Source: DATFVA01 sp963771705 (lineage in GTDB: Bacteria > Bacteroidota > Ignavibacteria > Ignavibacteriales > Ignavibacteriaceae). From it: DNA of 64,000 bases. The notes below the pieces were generated by a model that made no database searches, had not been told where the DNA came from, and worked only from the letters and a program-made list of their open reading frames with translations. Shown here one piece after another: positions 17,336-24,941 of this stretch (position 1 is its first letter; every line of letters starts with the position of its first letter). The position numbers and the translations under genes are program-made. The stretch is taken from contig CAVYUP010000002.1 in assembly GCA_963771705.1 (NCBI GenBank), positions 330,435 through 394,434 of the forward strand, in the 5' to 3' direction.

Positions 17336-18123
17336 TGAATTCTCTTTATAAAAAGTTAAAACTAATAATTGTTATTATCCTGTTTAGTATTTCCGCTGTT
17401 ACAGCTGTATTTGCTGATTATAATTCTGTTGAAATAGTACATCATCTCGGCGATAAGATTCCACTGACACTTACATTCACTAATTCTGATGGCAATAAAG
17501 TACTCCTTAAAGATCTTGTTGATAAACCCACGGTACTTGATTTCTGTTACTATAATTGCGCTGGTATCTGTACACCATTAATGCTTGAAGTCTCTGATGT
17601 AATAGGAAAGGTAAAGTATAACCCCGGGGTCGATTACAATATAATCAGCATCAGCATTGATCAGAATGAAACATCCAGAATGGCGGCTGATAAGAAAAAG
17701 GCAATGATAGGAATGGCTGAAAGGGAAGTACCTGATTCCTCCTGGATATTTTTAACCGGTGATAGTACAAATATTTACAAGCTGACCGATGCGGCGGGAT
17801 TTAGATTCAAAAGAAGCCATGGCGGTTTTCTTCATAAAGGTGTTTTAATTATCCTGGATAAATCAGGTAAGATTGTTCAGTACCTTGATCCAGGTTATGA
17901 AAAAACAGGGGATTTTCAAATACTTCCATCAAATTTTGAACTGGCGATAGAAAAGGCATCGAAAGGTGAGGTAACCTCCACAATAGAAAAGGTTCTGCAG
18001 ACTTGCTATAGCTTTATTCCTAAAGGAAACGACCTCCTCGTTCTGATGCTTGTGCTTGCTTCAGGACTAATTTCCATTGCTGTGGTTTTCGTTGTTATCA
18101 AGAAGGCCAAACTGAACACCTGA
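17335..18123 (+). CDS. SCO1/SenC-family copper chaperone for cytochrome oxidase
   Basis: Thioredoxin-fold protein thought to deliver copper to, or reduce, the CuA site of oxidase subunit II. An N-terminal hydrophobic signal/anchor (about 8-27) is followed by the periplasmic domain with the copper CxxxC as 'CAGIC' (Cys75, Cys79) and a histidine in 'SHGGFLHKG' at the usual ligand position. A third cysteine at residue 71 just before the motif is less usual. A second membrane helix (about 234-255) closes the protein, so both ends are membrane-anchored. It is convergent with the bc-caa3 operon whose CuA subunit is its likely client. Confidence 0.85.
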   Translation: MNSLYKKLKLIIVIILFSISAVTAVFADYNSVEIVHHLGDKIPLTLTFTNSDGNKVLLKDLVDKPTVLDFCYYNCAGICTPLMLEVSDVIGKVKYNPGVDYNIISISIDQNETSRMAADKKKAMIGMAEREVPDSSWIFLTGDSTNIYKLTDAAGFRFKRSHGGFLHKGVLIILDKSGKIVQYLDPGYEKTGDFQILPSNFELAIEKASKGEVTSTIEKVLQTCYSFIPKGNDLLVLMLVLASGLISIAVVFVVIKKAKLNT

Positions 18124-18161
18124 ATTGTATTAATTAGTTAAATGAATTTACGGAAAACATT

Positions 18162-19577
18162 TTATTCCGATGTTTGTTTTACTGAGGTTTTCCTGGTTTT
18201 TAGAAATGCGATAATTTGATTAAGTTCTTCTGATGATAGACTTGGTCCGTAAGGGGGCATATACTTTCCGCCATTAACAATTCTTATTTTTAGTTCGTCG
18301 GGGGTTAACCTGTCGCTGACAGTACTAAGGTTTGGTCCGCGTTTTCCTCCGTAACCCGAAATTGTATGGCAGTAAATACATGCTTTTTTATAAAATAGAT
18401 CAGCCCCTCGTTTTGCAATCTCATCGATATTACCTACTACCTTTGCGGGAAGTGGCTTTGCGTCAAAATGGGGAGACCATGGTGACTTTATTCCTTCATT
18501 CCATAGTGTGCCTATGATGGTGATTAGAAAAAGTACAATTATTATTGACCAGGGTCTTCTCAGGGGACTTCTTTCACCTTTGTTAAAAAAGATTGGCAAA
18601 AAGAAGAGGATGAGTCCTGCTAGTATGGGTCCGAATGCCATCACATAAGACTCTATAGAGGGGGGCATTAAGGCGAACAGGGCAAAAATCCAGAGAAAAT
18701 ACCAATCAGGTCTCGGATTGGAATGAATATTAGCCGGATCCGGAGGAGATCCTATTGGAGGGGCTCCGATTGCAACTGAGAGAAATAAAATAATAATTAT
18801 TACTATCAGCCCGAAAGTTATATCCCGCCAGGCAGCATTAGGCCAGAAAGGTACGCCATCCTTTTCAAGCATATTTTCATACCATTTCCGGTAAGTCTTT
18901 GGATTGACCTTCCTTCCTGCCTCCGGCGGTTCCGATATTCCATTTCGAATAACAAGGAATACATGAATTCCAATTATAGCAAAAAGCAGTGCCGGAATCA
19001 GGAAAACATGAAACGAAAAAAAGCGGCTCAGGGTGGCCCCGCCTATGGTTTCGCCCGCAAGCAGGAACCTTGCAAGCTGGGTTCCTATAAAAGGTATTCT
19101 GCCAAGCTGTTCTGCTGCAACTATCGCTGACCAGACACCATTGCTGTCCCATCTCAGGAGCTGTCCTGTAAAACCCATTCCTAGTGTACATACGAAAAGA
19201 AAAAGGCCTGTAATCCAGCCCATTTCTCTCGGGTATTTGTACGCGGCCAGAAGATATACCCTGATCATATGTATTCCTATAAGAATGATCATAGCGGAGG
19301 CTCCGAAATAGTGTATTCCCCGCAGGATATTCCCAAGCAGCGCCTGGTTTGAAATATATTTTAAAGATTCATAAGCTGTTTCCGATGTGGGCTGGTACAT
19401 AAGCGACAGAGCCACCCCGGTTACTACCTGTAGGATGAATGCAAAAAGTGTTGCGCTGCCGAATACGTACGACCACTTGCTCTTTGGCGGTACAAGGTGT
19501 TTTGCAATTGGTCCGATCGTTTCAGTTATACCTGTCCTGTCATCGATCCATTTCCATAGTTTTCTTAATTTATCCAT
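18162..19577 (-). CDS. Cytochrome b of a bc complex with a fused C-terminal cytochrome c domain
   Basis: Residues 1-370 are a full-length cytochrome b with haem-b histidine pairs in helices B and D ('GIHMIRVYLLAAYKYPRE', 'FFSFHVFLIPALLF...GIHVFL') and the quinol-oxidation loop region near 'PDWYFLW'. A C-terminal domain carries one haem c site, 'CIYCH' at about 400-404, with 'KYMPPYG' as likely methionine ligand. The fused domain can take the place of a separate cytochrome c1, none of which is encoded here. Start ATG at 19577 overlaps the Rieske stop by eight bases; the longer frame to 19631 would run into the Rieske coding region and lacks support. Last gene of the respiratory operon. Confidence 0.92.
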   Translation of the reverse strand: MDKLRKLWKWIDDRTGITETIGPIAKHLVPPKSKWSYVFGSATLFAFILQVVTGVALSLMYQPTSETAYESLKYISNQALLGNILRGIHYFGASAMIILIGIHMIRVYLLAAYKYPREMGWITGLFLFVCTLGMGFTGQLLRWDSNGVWSAIVAAEQLGRIPFIGTQLARFLLAGETIGGATLSRFFSFHVFLIPALLFAIIGIHVFLVIRNGISEPPEAGRKVNPKTYRKWYENMLEKDGVPFWPNAAWRDITFGLIVIIIILFLSVAIGAPPIGSPPDPANIHSNPRPDWYFLWIFALFALMPPSIESYVMAFGPILAGLILFFLPIFFNKGERSPLRRPWSIIIVLFLITIIGTLWNEGIKSPWSPHFDAKPLPAKVVGNIDEIAKRGADLFYKKACIYCHTISGYGGKRGPNLSTVSDRLTPDELKIRIVNGGKYMPPYGPSLSSEELNQIIAFLKTRKTSVKQTSE

Positions 19578-20091
19578 GCTTTTTCTCCAGCAGGGTAGTA
19601 ATAGGGATGGGACTTGCAAGGATCTCAACATAATTATTATTGATTCTTACATTGTAATGTGCCAGACCTGAAGGAGGCGGACCCGCCGCACGTGTACCAT
19701 CTTTATTATAAACACCGCCGTGACAGGGACAGAGGAAAAGCTCTGCATCAGCTTCCCATCTCACAGGACATCCAAGATGAGTACAATTTACAGAGAATGC
19801 TACAAACTGATTGTCTGAAATTTTTCTAAGCCAGGATGCAGATTTACTGGTTTGACCAGACCAGGGCAGAGGGGAAGAATTCCTGAATTTTACCATAACC
19901 GTTTTGCCGATATCAAAATCGGATACTTTTCCCACTTTTCTCCAGGTAGGAGGGGTAGGACGTACTACAGGTGCAACAAGCGCTCCGATTACAGGAATGG
20001 AAACAAGCATAGTAATAAAAGCACTTGCACCTGTAAGTATTTTGATTAAAAAGGATCTTCTGTTAATCTTTTCAGGGGATTCATCTGTCAT
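19570..20091 (-). CDS. Rieske [2Fe-2S] protein of the bc complex
   Basis: 173 residues. An N-terminal Arg-rich segment 'INRRSFLIKILTGA' and a hydrophobic helix look like a twin-arginine-type signal anchor. The cluster ligands are 'CTHLGC' and 'CPCHGG' in the order Cys-x-His and Cys-x-x-His, with the 'PPPSGL' proline loop following, all standard. It accepts electrons from quinol and passes them to the haem c fused to cytochrome b. Its start overlaps the stop of the small membrane protein by ATGA (20088-20091), and its own stop overlaps the cytochrome b start. Confidence 0.95.
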   Translation of the reverse strand: MTDESPEKINRRSFLIKILTGASAFITMLVSIPVIGALVAPVVRPTPPTWRKVGKVSDFDIGKTVMVKFRNSSPLPWSGQTSKSASWLRKISDNQFVAFSVNCTHLGCPVRWEADAELFLCPCHGGVYNKDGTRAAGPPPSGLAHYNVRINNNYVEILASPIPITTLLEKKHG

Positions 20092-20309
20092 GATCTGAAT
20101 TCCTCAATCCAGCCCGCGATACCTGCAACTACTATCACTGCACCAACACCCGAAATGATCAGGGATGTTAAAAATCCCCAGAAAAAAAATATAATTCCGA
20201 AAGCAAGCACAATAGGCCACATAGTTGGTTTGGGCAAATCTTGAGGTTCAGCAGGAGATAATTCATATCCATATTCTTTTGAGATTTCTTTAATTTTTGC
20301 ATCATCCAT
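20088..20309 (-). CDS. Small two-helix membrane protein, probable oxidase subunit IV-like
   Basis: 73 residues: a charged N-terminal tail with 'PAEPQDLPKPTMWPIVLAFG' leading into two membrane helices and a terminal 'GWIEEFRS'. The 'P..WP.....' entry and the 'GWIEE' end resemble small cytochrome c oxidase subunit IV proteins found with bacterial caa3 enzymes. ATG at 20309 is chosen over 20345 because AGGAG lies eight bases upstream. Located between ctaG and the Rieske gene, coupled to the latter by ATGA. Function is inferred from position and topology. Confidence 0.65.
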   Translation of the reverse strand: MDDAKIKEISKEYGYELSPAEPQDLPKPTMWPIVLAFGIIFFFWGFLTSLIISGVGAVIVVAGIAGWIEEFRS

Positions 20310-20374
20310 CAGTAATCTCCTATATATTAAAATGATCGGATGCATCTTTTTCTTCTGACGGGGAGCTGTACCAT

Positions 20375-21133
20375 TTAGCCATCATGATCCATGATAATCG
20401 TCAGGTAAATTAGACAGGCCGGTACCCACATAATTAATCCTGCGGCTTCCTGATCTGCTTCAGGCGTCAGCCCTACATTCGAATGAAGAAAATTCAGTAT
20501 AACGGGATTGCTTCCAGTCATATACGATGAAAAAAATCCGGAAGGGGCAAAAGTTATAAAAATACCCAGTACCGTACAGCCAATGCAGGCAGTAAACAGA
20601 AACAGGGAACTCTGCAAAGGGTCAAGCCTTCTTAAGCCCGGAGGAGAGAAAACAGGCCAGCTGAATATTAGTCCCGCAGTTAAAAGCGAAAGCATTTCAA
20701 TAATATGTACGGCATGACTATGCATCATAGCCATAAAAAGTAAAGGGGCATGCCATATCCACATAGAACCTACCCCGATAATCCACGCTGTTACAGGATA
20801 AAACAAAAATCGGGTTTTTCTATGAACTTTAGGTTTTGAAAAGATTCTTTCCAGATATTCTTTATCAGTCCCGGTTAACAGGAGGGGGGGAATAACCAGT
20901 AAAAGCAGTATATGCTGGATCATATGAGCACTGAATAAATAATAATGCCCGAAAAATTCGAGTGGTGAAAATGTCAAAATAAGGAAAAGGAAAAGACCCG
21001 ATATAAAATTTAAGCTTTTTCCTGTAAGTCTGTATCCGTTTGTAATAAAATGAAAAATGCTCAAAGCTGCGATAATAACTGCCGCTGGAATGTTAAACTG
21101 CCAGAATCCGGTAAATAGGTTTTCTATAGTCAT
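20375..21133 (-). CDS. ctaG: CtaG-type cytochrome c oxidase assembly protein
   Basis: Integral membrane protein of 252 residues (seven helices) of the caa3_CtaG family that assists copper insertion or assembly of caa3 oxidases. Conserved histidines sit in 'FGHYYLFSAHMIQHILLLLVIPPLLLTG' (given as the region near residues 60-90), 'WIWHAPLLFMAMMHSHAVHI' and 'ADQEAAGLIMWVPACLIY', all matching the family. Start is placed at 21133 because it overlaps the subunit III stop as ATGA; an in-frame ATG at 21145 would add four residues. Confidence 0.87.
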   Translation of the reverse strand: MTIENLFTGFWQFNIPAAVIIAALSIFHFITNGYRLTGKSLNFISGLFLFLILTFSPLEFFGHYYLFSAHMIQHILLLLVIPPLLLTGTDKEYLERIFSKPKVHRKTRFLFYPVTAWIIGVGSMWIWHAPLLFMAMMHSHAVHIIEMLSLLTAGLIFSWPVFSPPGLRRLDPLQSSLFLFTACIGCTVLGIFITFAPSGFFSSYMTGSNPVILNFLHSNVGLTPEADQEAAGLIMWVPACLIYLTIIMDHDG

Positions 21134-21663
21134 AATACAGCCCATAGATAAACAACACTGAATACTACAATCCAGACACCGTCTACAAAATGCCAGTATA
21201 ATATTGCAGAACTAAGAGCAGTCGACTCAACTCTTTTATAATTTCCTGATGAAATCATAATTCCCATAATGGTAAGCACAATCAAACCAAGACATACGTG
21301 CAGGCCATGAAACCCTGTCAAAGTAAAAAACGCGGAGCCGAAAATATTCTGACTCAGGGTTATATTTAAACTTAATAATCTTGCGTACTCAGTCCCCTGA
21401 CCAAAGAGAAATACTAAACCAAGGATAATTGTGAAAATAAGCCAGCCTAACTTCCGGCTTCCTTTTTTAAGGTTTGTTCCTGCGATATGGACAGTGAAGC
21501 TGCTGAGTAAAAGAGAAATTGTGAATATTCCCGTCTTTTTTACATCAAGAAATTTAGCGCTCGGAGATCCATGATTATAATATACATATGAGATGATCAG
21601 TGCGATGAAGAATAGGGCTTCTGAAGCTATGAATACCGACATTAATACTTTGTGTTTATTCAT
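21130..21663 (-). CDS. ctaE: Cytochrome c oxidase subunit III (short form)
   Basis: 177 residues with five membrane helices, the short form lacking the first two helices of mitochondrial subunit III. Typical motifs are 'VFIASEALFFIALIISYVYY', 'FFTLTGFHGLHVCLGLIVL' and 'YWHFVDGVWIVVFSVVYL' near the end. It stabilises the oxidase core and its proton uptake. ATGA overlaps join it to subunit I upstream (21660-21663) and to ctaG downstream (21130-21133). Confidence 0.93.
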   Translation of the reverse strand: MNKHKVLMSVFIASEALFFIALIISYVYYNHGSPSAKFLDVKKTGIFTISLLLSSFTVHIAGTNLKKGSRKLGWLIFTIILGLVFLFGQGTEYARLLSLNITLSQNIFGSAFFTLTGFHGLHVCLGLIVLTIMGIMISSGNYKRVESTALSSAILYWHFVDGVWIVVFSVVYLWAVL

Positions 21664-23336
21664 TTATTCACCCTCTTTCCCTGCTTTCTTTTCCAGTCGG
21701 GATCATCGGGATTATTAAGATCCCACAAAGGTCTTCTGCTTTTTACAAGAGGAATCTGATTAAAATTTTTCAGCTGAGGCGGGGAGGTGGTTAGCCACTC
21801 AAGAGTCCATGCATTCCATGGATTATCCCCAGCCTCATCTCCTTTCTTAAGGCTGTAGAATATATTATAAATAAACAGAAAGAATGAAAACCCGAGCACA
21901 AAGGAACTTAGTGTTGAGAACATATTTAACGATCCCAGATAGGGCAGATCAGGGTAAGTGAATACTCTTCTTGGCATACCAAGTAATCCAAGGAGATGAA
22001 AAACAAAAAAGGTTCCGTTAAAACCTACTATAAATGTCCAGAAATGCCATTTCCCGATCTTTTCAGAAAGCATTTTGCCGGTCATTTTAGGAAACCAGTA
22101 GTATGCACCTGCGAAACCGCAGGTTAAGGAGGCGCCAAGGAAGACATAATGGATATGAGCTACAACAAAATAAGTGTCGGTTAGCCTCCAGTCTATCGGT
22201 ACAACAGCAAATGCAACACCGCTCAATCCTCCTATCGTAAACTCGATAAGAAAAGCTGCAGCAAAAAGCATGGCGGTTTTAAAAAGAATGGAGCCTCCCC
22301 ACATTGTTGCAATCCAGTTAAAGATCTTTATCCCTGTGGGAACAGCTATTAACATACTTGTTGCAGCGAAGAAAGCATTAAAAATAGTCCCGAGTCCCAT
22401 GGCAAACATATGATGAGCCCATACTCCGAAAGAAAGTAAGGCAATAGCAACAGTGGAAGCTGCAACAAATTCATATCCGAATATCGGCTTGCGCGAAAAG
22501 ACAGGGATAACTTCCGAGGCAATACCAAATGCTGGAAGAGCCAGTATGTATACTTCCGGATGACCGAATGACCAGAAGAGATGCTGCCAGATTACTGCTG
22601 ATCCTCCGGTCGCTGCGGTAAAGAAGTGCGCGTTAAGCATCCGGTCTATCAGTATCATAACAAGTCCGGCATTTAATACAGGAAAAGCACCAAGAATCAG
22701 GAAAGCGTTTACAAAGACCATCCATACGAACAAGGGAAGTTTTGTCATTGCAAGACCTTTTGTACGCATAGTCAGAGTCGTTGAAACAAAGTTTAGAGCC
22801 GCGCCTATAGTCCCCACTCCCATAAGAATCAAACTAAAGGCCCAATAACTAACGCCGGGGGTAAAACTGAAATTCTTTTCACTTAAAGGTGCGTAGCTGA
22901 ACCAGCCTACATCAAGTGCTCCCCCTGCAAAGAAACTGAAATACAGTAGCAATCCGCCGAAAAAGAACATCCAGAAACTAAAGGCATTTAAACGCGGAAA
23001 TGCCATTTCATTTGCGCCGATCATAAGCGGAAGCATGTATGTGGCAAAACCGACTAACATAGGTGTCAGAACCAGGAAGATCATTGTTGTCCCGTGCATC
23101 GAAAATATCTGGTTGTAGGCTTCTGGCGAGAGAACTGTGTTCTGAGGCTGCATAAGCTGAATGCGCATTAGTATGGCTTCGGAAAAACCAATAATGAAGA
23201 AGAATACCGCAGAAAGAAGGTATAAAATACCTATTTGTTTATGATCTACGGTTGTTATCCAGCTCAGCAGGCCGTTTGAACTTGTTAGCTTCGGAAGAGG
23301 TTCTGAACTTTCGGGGAGACTGATTCTAAGGTTCAC
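21660..23336 (-). CDS. ctaD: Cytochrome c oxidase subunit I (A-type haem-copper oxidase)
   Basis: Catalytic subunit of 558 residues with 12 helices and the haem a, haem a3 and CuB sites: 'MIFLVLTPMLVGFATYMLPL' region near the first haem histidine ('FSMHGTTM'), 'FGHPEVYILALPAFG' (CuB His, cross-linked Tyr and the helix VI Glu of A1-type oxidases), 'WAHHMFAMG' (CuB His pair), and 'VVAHIHYVFLG' (axial haem ligands). The Glu in HPEVY points to the A1 group with a D proton channel. The start is GTG at 23336, overlapping the subunit II stop as GTGA. Confidence 0.96.
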   Translation of the reverse strand: MNLRISLPESSEPLPKLTSSNGLLSWITTVDHKQIGILYLLSAVFFFIIGFSEAILMRIQLMQPQNTVLSPEAYNQIFSMHGTTMIFLVLTPMLVGFATYMLPLMIGANEMAFPRLNAFSFWMFFFGGLLLYFSFFAGGALDVGWFSYAPLSEKNFSFTPGVSYWAFSLILMGVGTIGAALNFVSTTLTMRTKGLAMTKLPLFVWMVFVNAFLILGAFPVLNAGLVMILIDRMLNAHFFTAATGGSAVIWQHLFWSFGHPEVYILALPAFGIASEVIPVFSRKPIFGYEFVAASTVAIALLSFGVWAHHMFAMGLGTIFNAFFAATSMLIAVPTGIKIFNWIATMWGGSILFKTAMLFAAAFLIEFTIGGLSGVAFAVVPIDWRLTDTYFVVAHIHYVFLGASLTCGFAGAYYWFPKMTGKMLSEKIGKWHFWTFIVGFNGTFFVFHLLGLLGMPRRVFTYPDLPYLGSLNMFSTLSSFVLGFSFFLFIYNIFYSLKKGDEAGDNPWNAWTLEWLTTSPPQLKNFNQIPLVKSRRPLWDLNNPDDPDWKRKQGKRVNK

Positions 23337-24295
23337 TTTAAGTCCTCCAGGTAGCTCACAAGCGCATTTATTTCATCTTTGTTGAGTATAAAATTCGGCA
23401 TATGAGCGCCTTCTTTTATTTTTTGAGGATTTTTTAACCACCGTGCTAAATTCACCTTGTTATTTTTCAGCATACCTGTCAGCAGGGTCTCACGTGAGGC
23501 CAGATGCGTCAGATCAGGACCAATATGTGAATCAGCGGGGGTCCCTTTTATTGCATGACAATTGGCGCAGGTTTTCTTCTGAAATAACATTGCCCCGGTA
23601 TGCGCAGGTTCACTCATCGGTACTGACGGTACTTTTTCCTGGTTTTGTATCCATTCATTAAAATCCTGTTCATCCTGAGCAACTACTCGGATTCTCATCC
23701 AGGCATGCTGCATACCGCAGTATTCACTGCATGTGCCTGTATAGATTCCTGCAGTATCTGCTTCTATCCAGTCGTAATTTAATTGTCCCGGTACCGCGTC
23801 AATCTTTCTTCCAAGTTCAGGAACCCACCAATCGTGTATTACGTCAGCTGATTCTACACGCATCAGTAACTTCTTGCCTATAGGAACATGCAGCTCATTA
23901 GCTGTTCTTATATTGTAATGGGGGTAACGCATGTCCCACCACCATTGATGCGCAATTATAACTATGTCGGGTTGAGATTTCTTATTGAAGGGTTTGTTTA
24001 TTTCCGACATTGTCCTGACCGCCAGAAGAAAAAAGAAAGTCACAGCCAGTAGGGGGAGAACTGTCCAGGTAATTTCCAGTTTTTTATTTCCTGATATCTG
24101 GGGAACTTTGCCTGGTCTTTTCTTTGCTCTGAATTTGAATGCTGCAACGAAAATAAAACCTGCCACTATCGCGATAATTACCGCTGCCAGAATCATAAAC
24201 TGCAGGAAGAGGGTATTTATGTTGTAGGCTTCTCCCGAACCGGAATAAAACAGGGATGAAAAAAACTTGCCAAGTGAATCAAATAATCCAACCAT
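23333..24295 (-). CDS. ctaC: Cytochrome c oxidase subunit II with fused cytochrome c (caa3 type)
   Basis: 320 residues: two membrane helices (about 28-50 and 75-95), a periplasmic cupredoxin domain with the CuA ligands 'CSEYCGMQHAWM', and a C-terminal haem c site 'CANCH' with 'GAHMPNF' as the probable methionine ligand. This is the caa3 architecture, in which electrons arrive through the fused cytochrome. It is the first gene of a seven-gene operon (oxidase, assembly, bc complex). The CuA site is a client for the SCO protein encoded at 17335-18123. Confidence 0.95.
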   Translation of the reverse strand: MVGLFDSLGKFFSSLFYSGSGEAYNINTLFLQFMILAAVIIAIVAGFIFVAAFKFRAKKRPGKVPQISGNKKLEITWTVLPLLAVTFFFLLAVRTMSEINKPFNKKSQPDIVIIAHQWWWDMRYPHYNIRTANELHVPIGKKLLMRVESADVIHDWWVPELGRKIDAVPGQLNYDWIEADTAGIYTGTCSEYCGMQHAWMRIRVVAQDEQDFNEWIQNQEKVPSVPMSEPAHTGAMLFQKKTCANCHAIKGTPADSHIGPDLTHLASRETLLTGMLKNNKVNLARWLKNPQKIKEGAHMPNFILNKDEINALVSYLEDLK

Positions 24296-24407
24296 TATTA
24301 GTTCACATCATTCACTATTGAATTCATAAAATAAATTTATATCAAAGGGGGGACTGCAGAATTACTCTCCGTCACAATTATTATTAAGATAAATTAATCT
24401 GGAGGGG

Positions 24408-24629
24408 TTATCTGAAAAGAATGAAAAATACGATGCCGAGTGATGCGAAAAAAATTACTACAGGATCTCCTGAGATTATCTCATCATACAGAATACCAGG
24501 TGAGAGTGCTTTGAGGAAGTAATCGGTTTTTGTTGAGCCTAAGGAATTTATTATATATCCCACAGCAGAGCCGAGATATATAGAAAATATAAGTTGTAGA
24601 AAAAAGACTAATTTGGATTTCAAATTCAT
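24408..24629 (-). CDS. Small two-helix membrane protein, possibly DUF4321-like
   Basis: 73 residues from the ATG at 24629 (an upstream frame starts at 24638). Two hydrophobic segments flank a polar loop: 'LVFFLQLIFSIYLGSAVGYI' and 'PVVIFFASLGIVFFILF'. The overall pattern, a glycine-containing first helix, a short loop with 'GIL' and a second helix ending in Phe-Arg, recalls DUF4321 proteins, but the match is weak. Lies 112 bases upstream of ctaC on the same strand; could be independent of the oxidase operon. Confidence 0.5.
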   Translation of the reverse strand: MNLKSKLVFFLQLIFSIYLGSAVGYIINSLGSTKTDYFLKALSPGILYDEIISGDPVVIFFASLGIVFFILFR

Positions 24630-24941
24630 AAAAATCAAATATTCGATATTAACTTAATAAATATTTTCATCATCAATCCATTTTTAGTTTAATGCTGCCT
24701 GTCTTAAATAGTAATCCGGAGATGTTTTATCTTGCCAGGGTATTTTTTTGGCCATTACCCGGGCTTTTATTAATATTTATTGTTTTTAGCATGTTTATGG
24801 CACCCGTGTAACATTTTCCGTACCAAAAAATCATTCCCGGAAAGAGGTAGCTTACAACCAGAGCAAAAAATAATTTAAACAAATTGTGATTAATGATTGT
24901 AAATCAGACTTACATCCTCTATATTGCAATACAAAAAATAT
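24630..24941. other. 312-base gap with the pyrG promoter
   Basis: Divergent spacer between the small membrane protein and pyrG. Apart from the promoter at 24897-24925, I see a 39-codon hydrophobic frame at 24692-24811 without a well-spaced ribosome-binding site, which I do not call as a gene. Confidence 0.4.
24897..24925 (+). promoter_or_regulatory. pyrG: Sigma-70-type promoter for pyrG with a very short leader
   Basis: TTGTAA (24897-24902), 17 bases, TATATT (24920-24925). Transcription would begin near 24932, about ten bases before the ATG at 24942, which supports that ATG over the TTG at 24924. The same two hexamers with the same spacing precede typA at 41948. Confidence 0.5.

Noticed and set aside
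24692..24811. 39-codon hydrophobic frame upstream of pyrG
   Set aside because: No properly spaced ribosome-binding site and no overlap with a gene; chance AT-rich frame is as likely.
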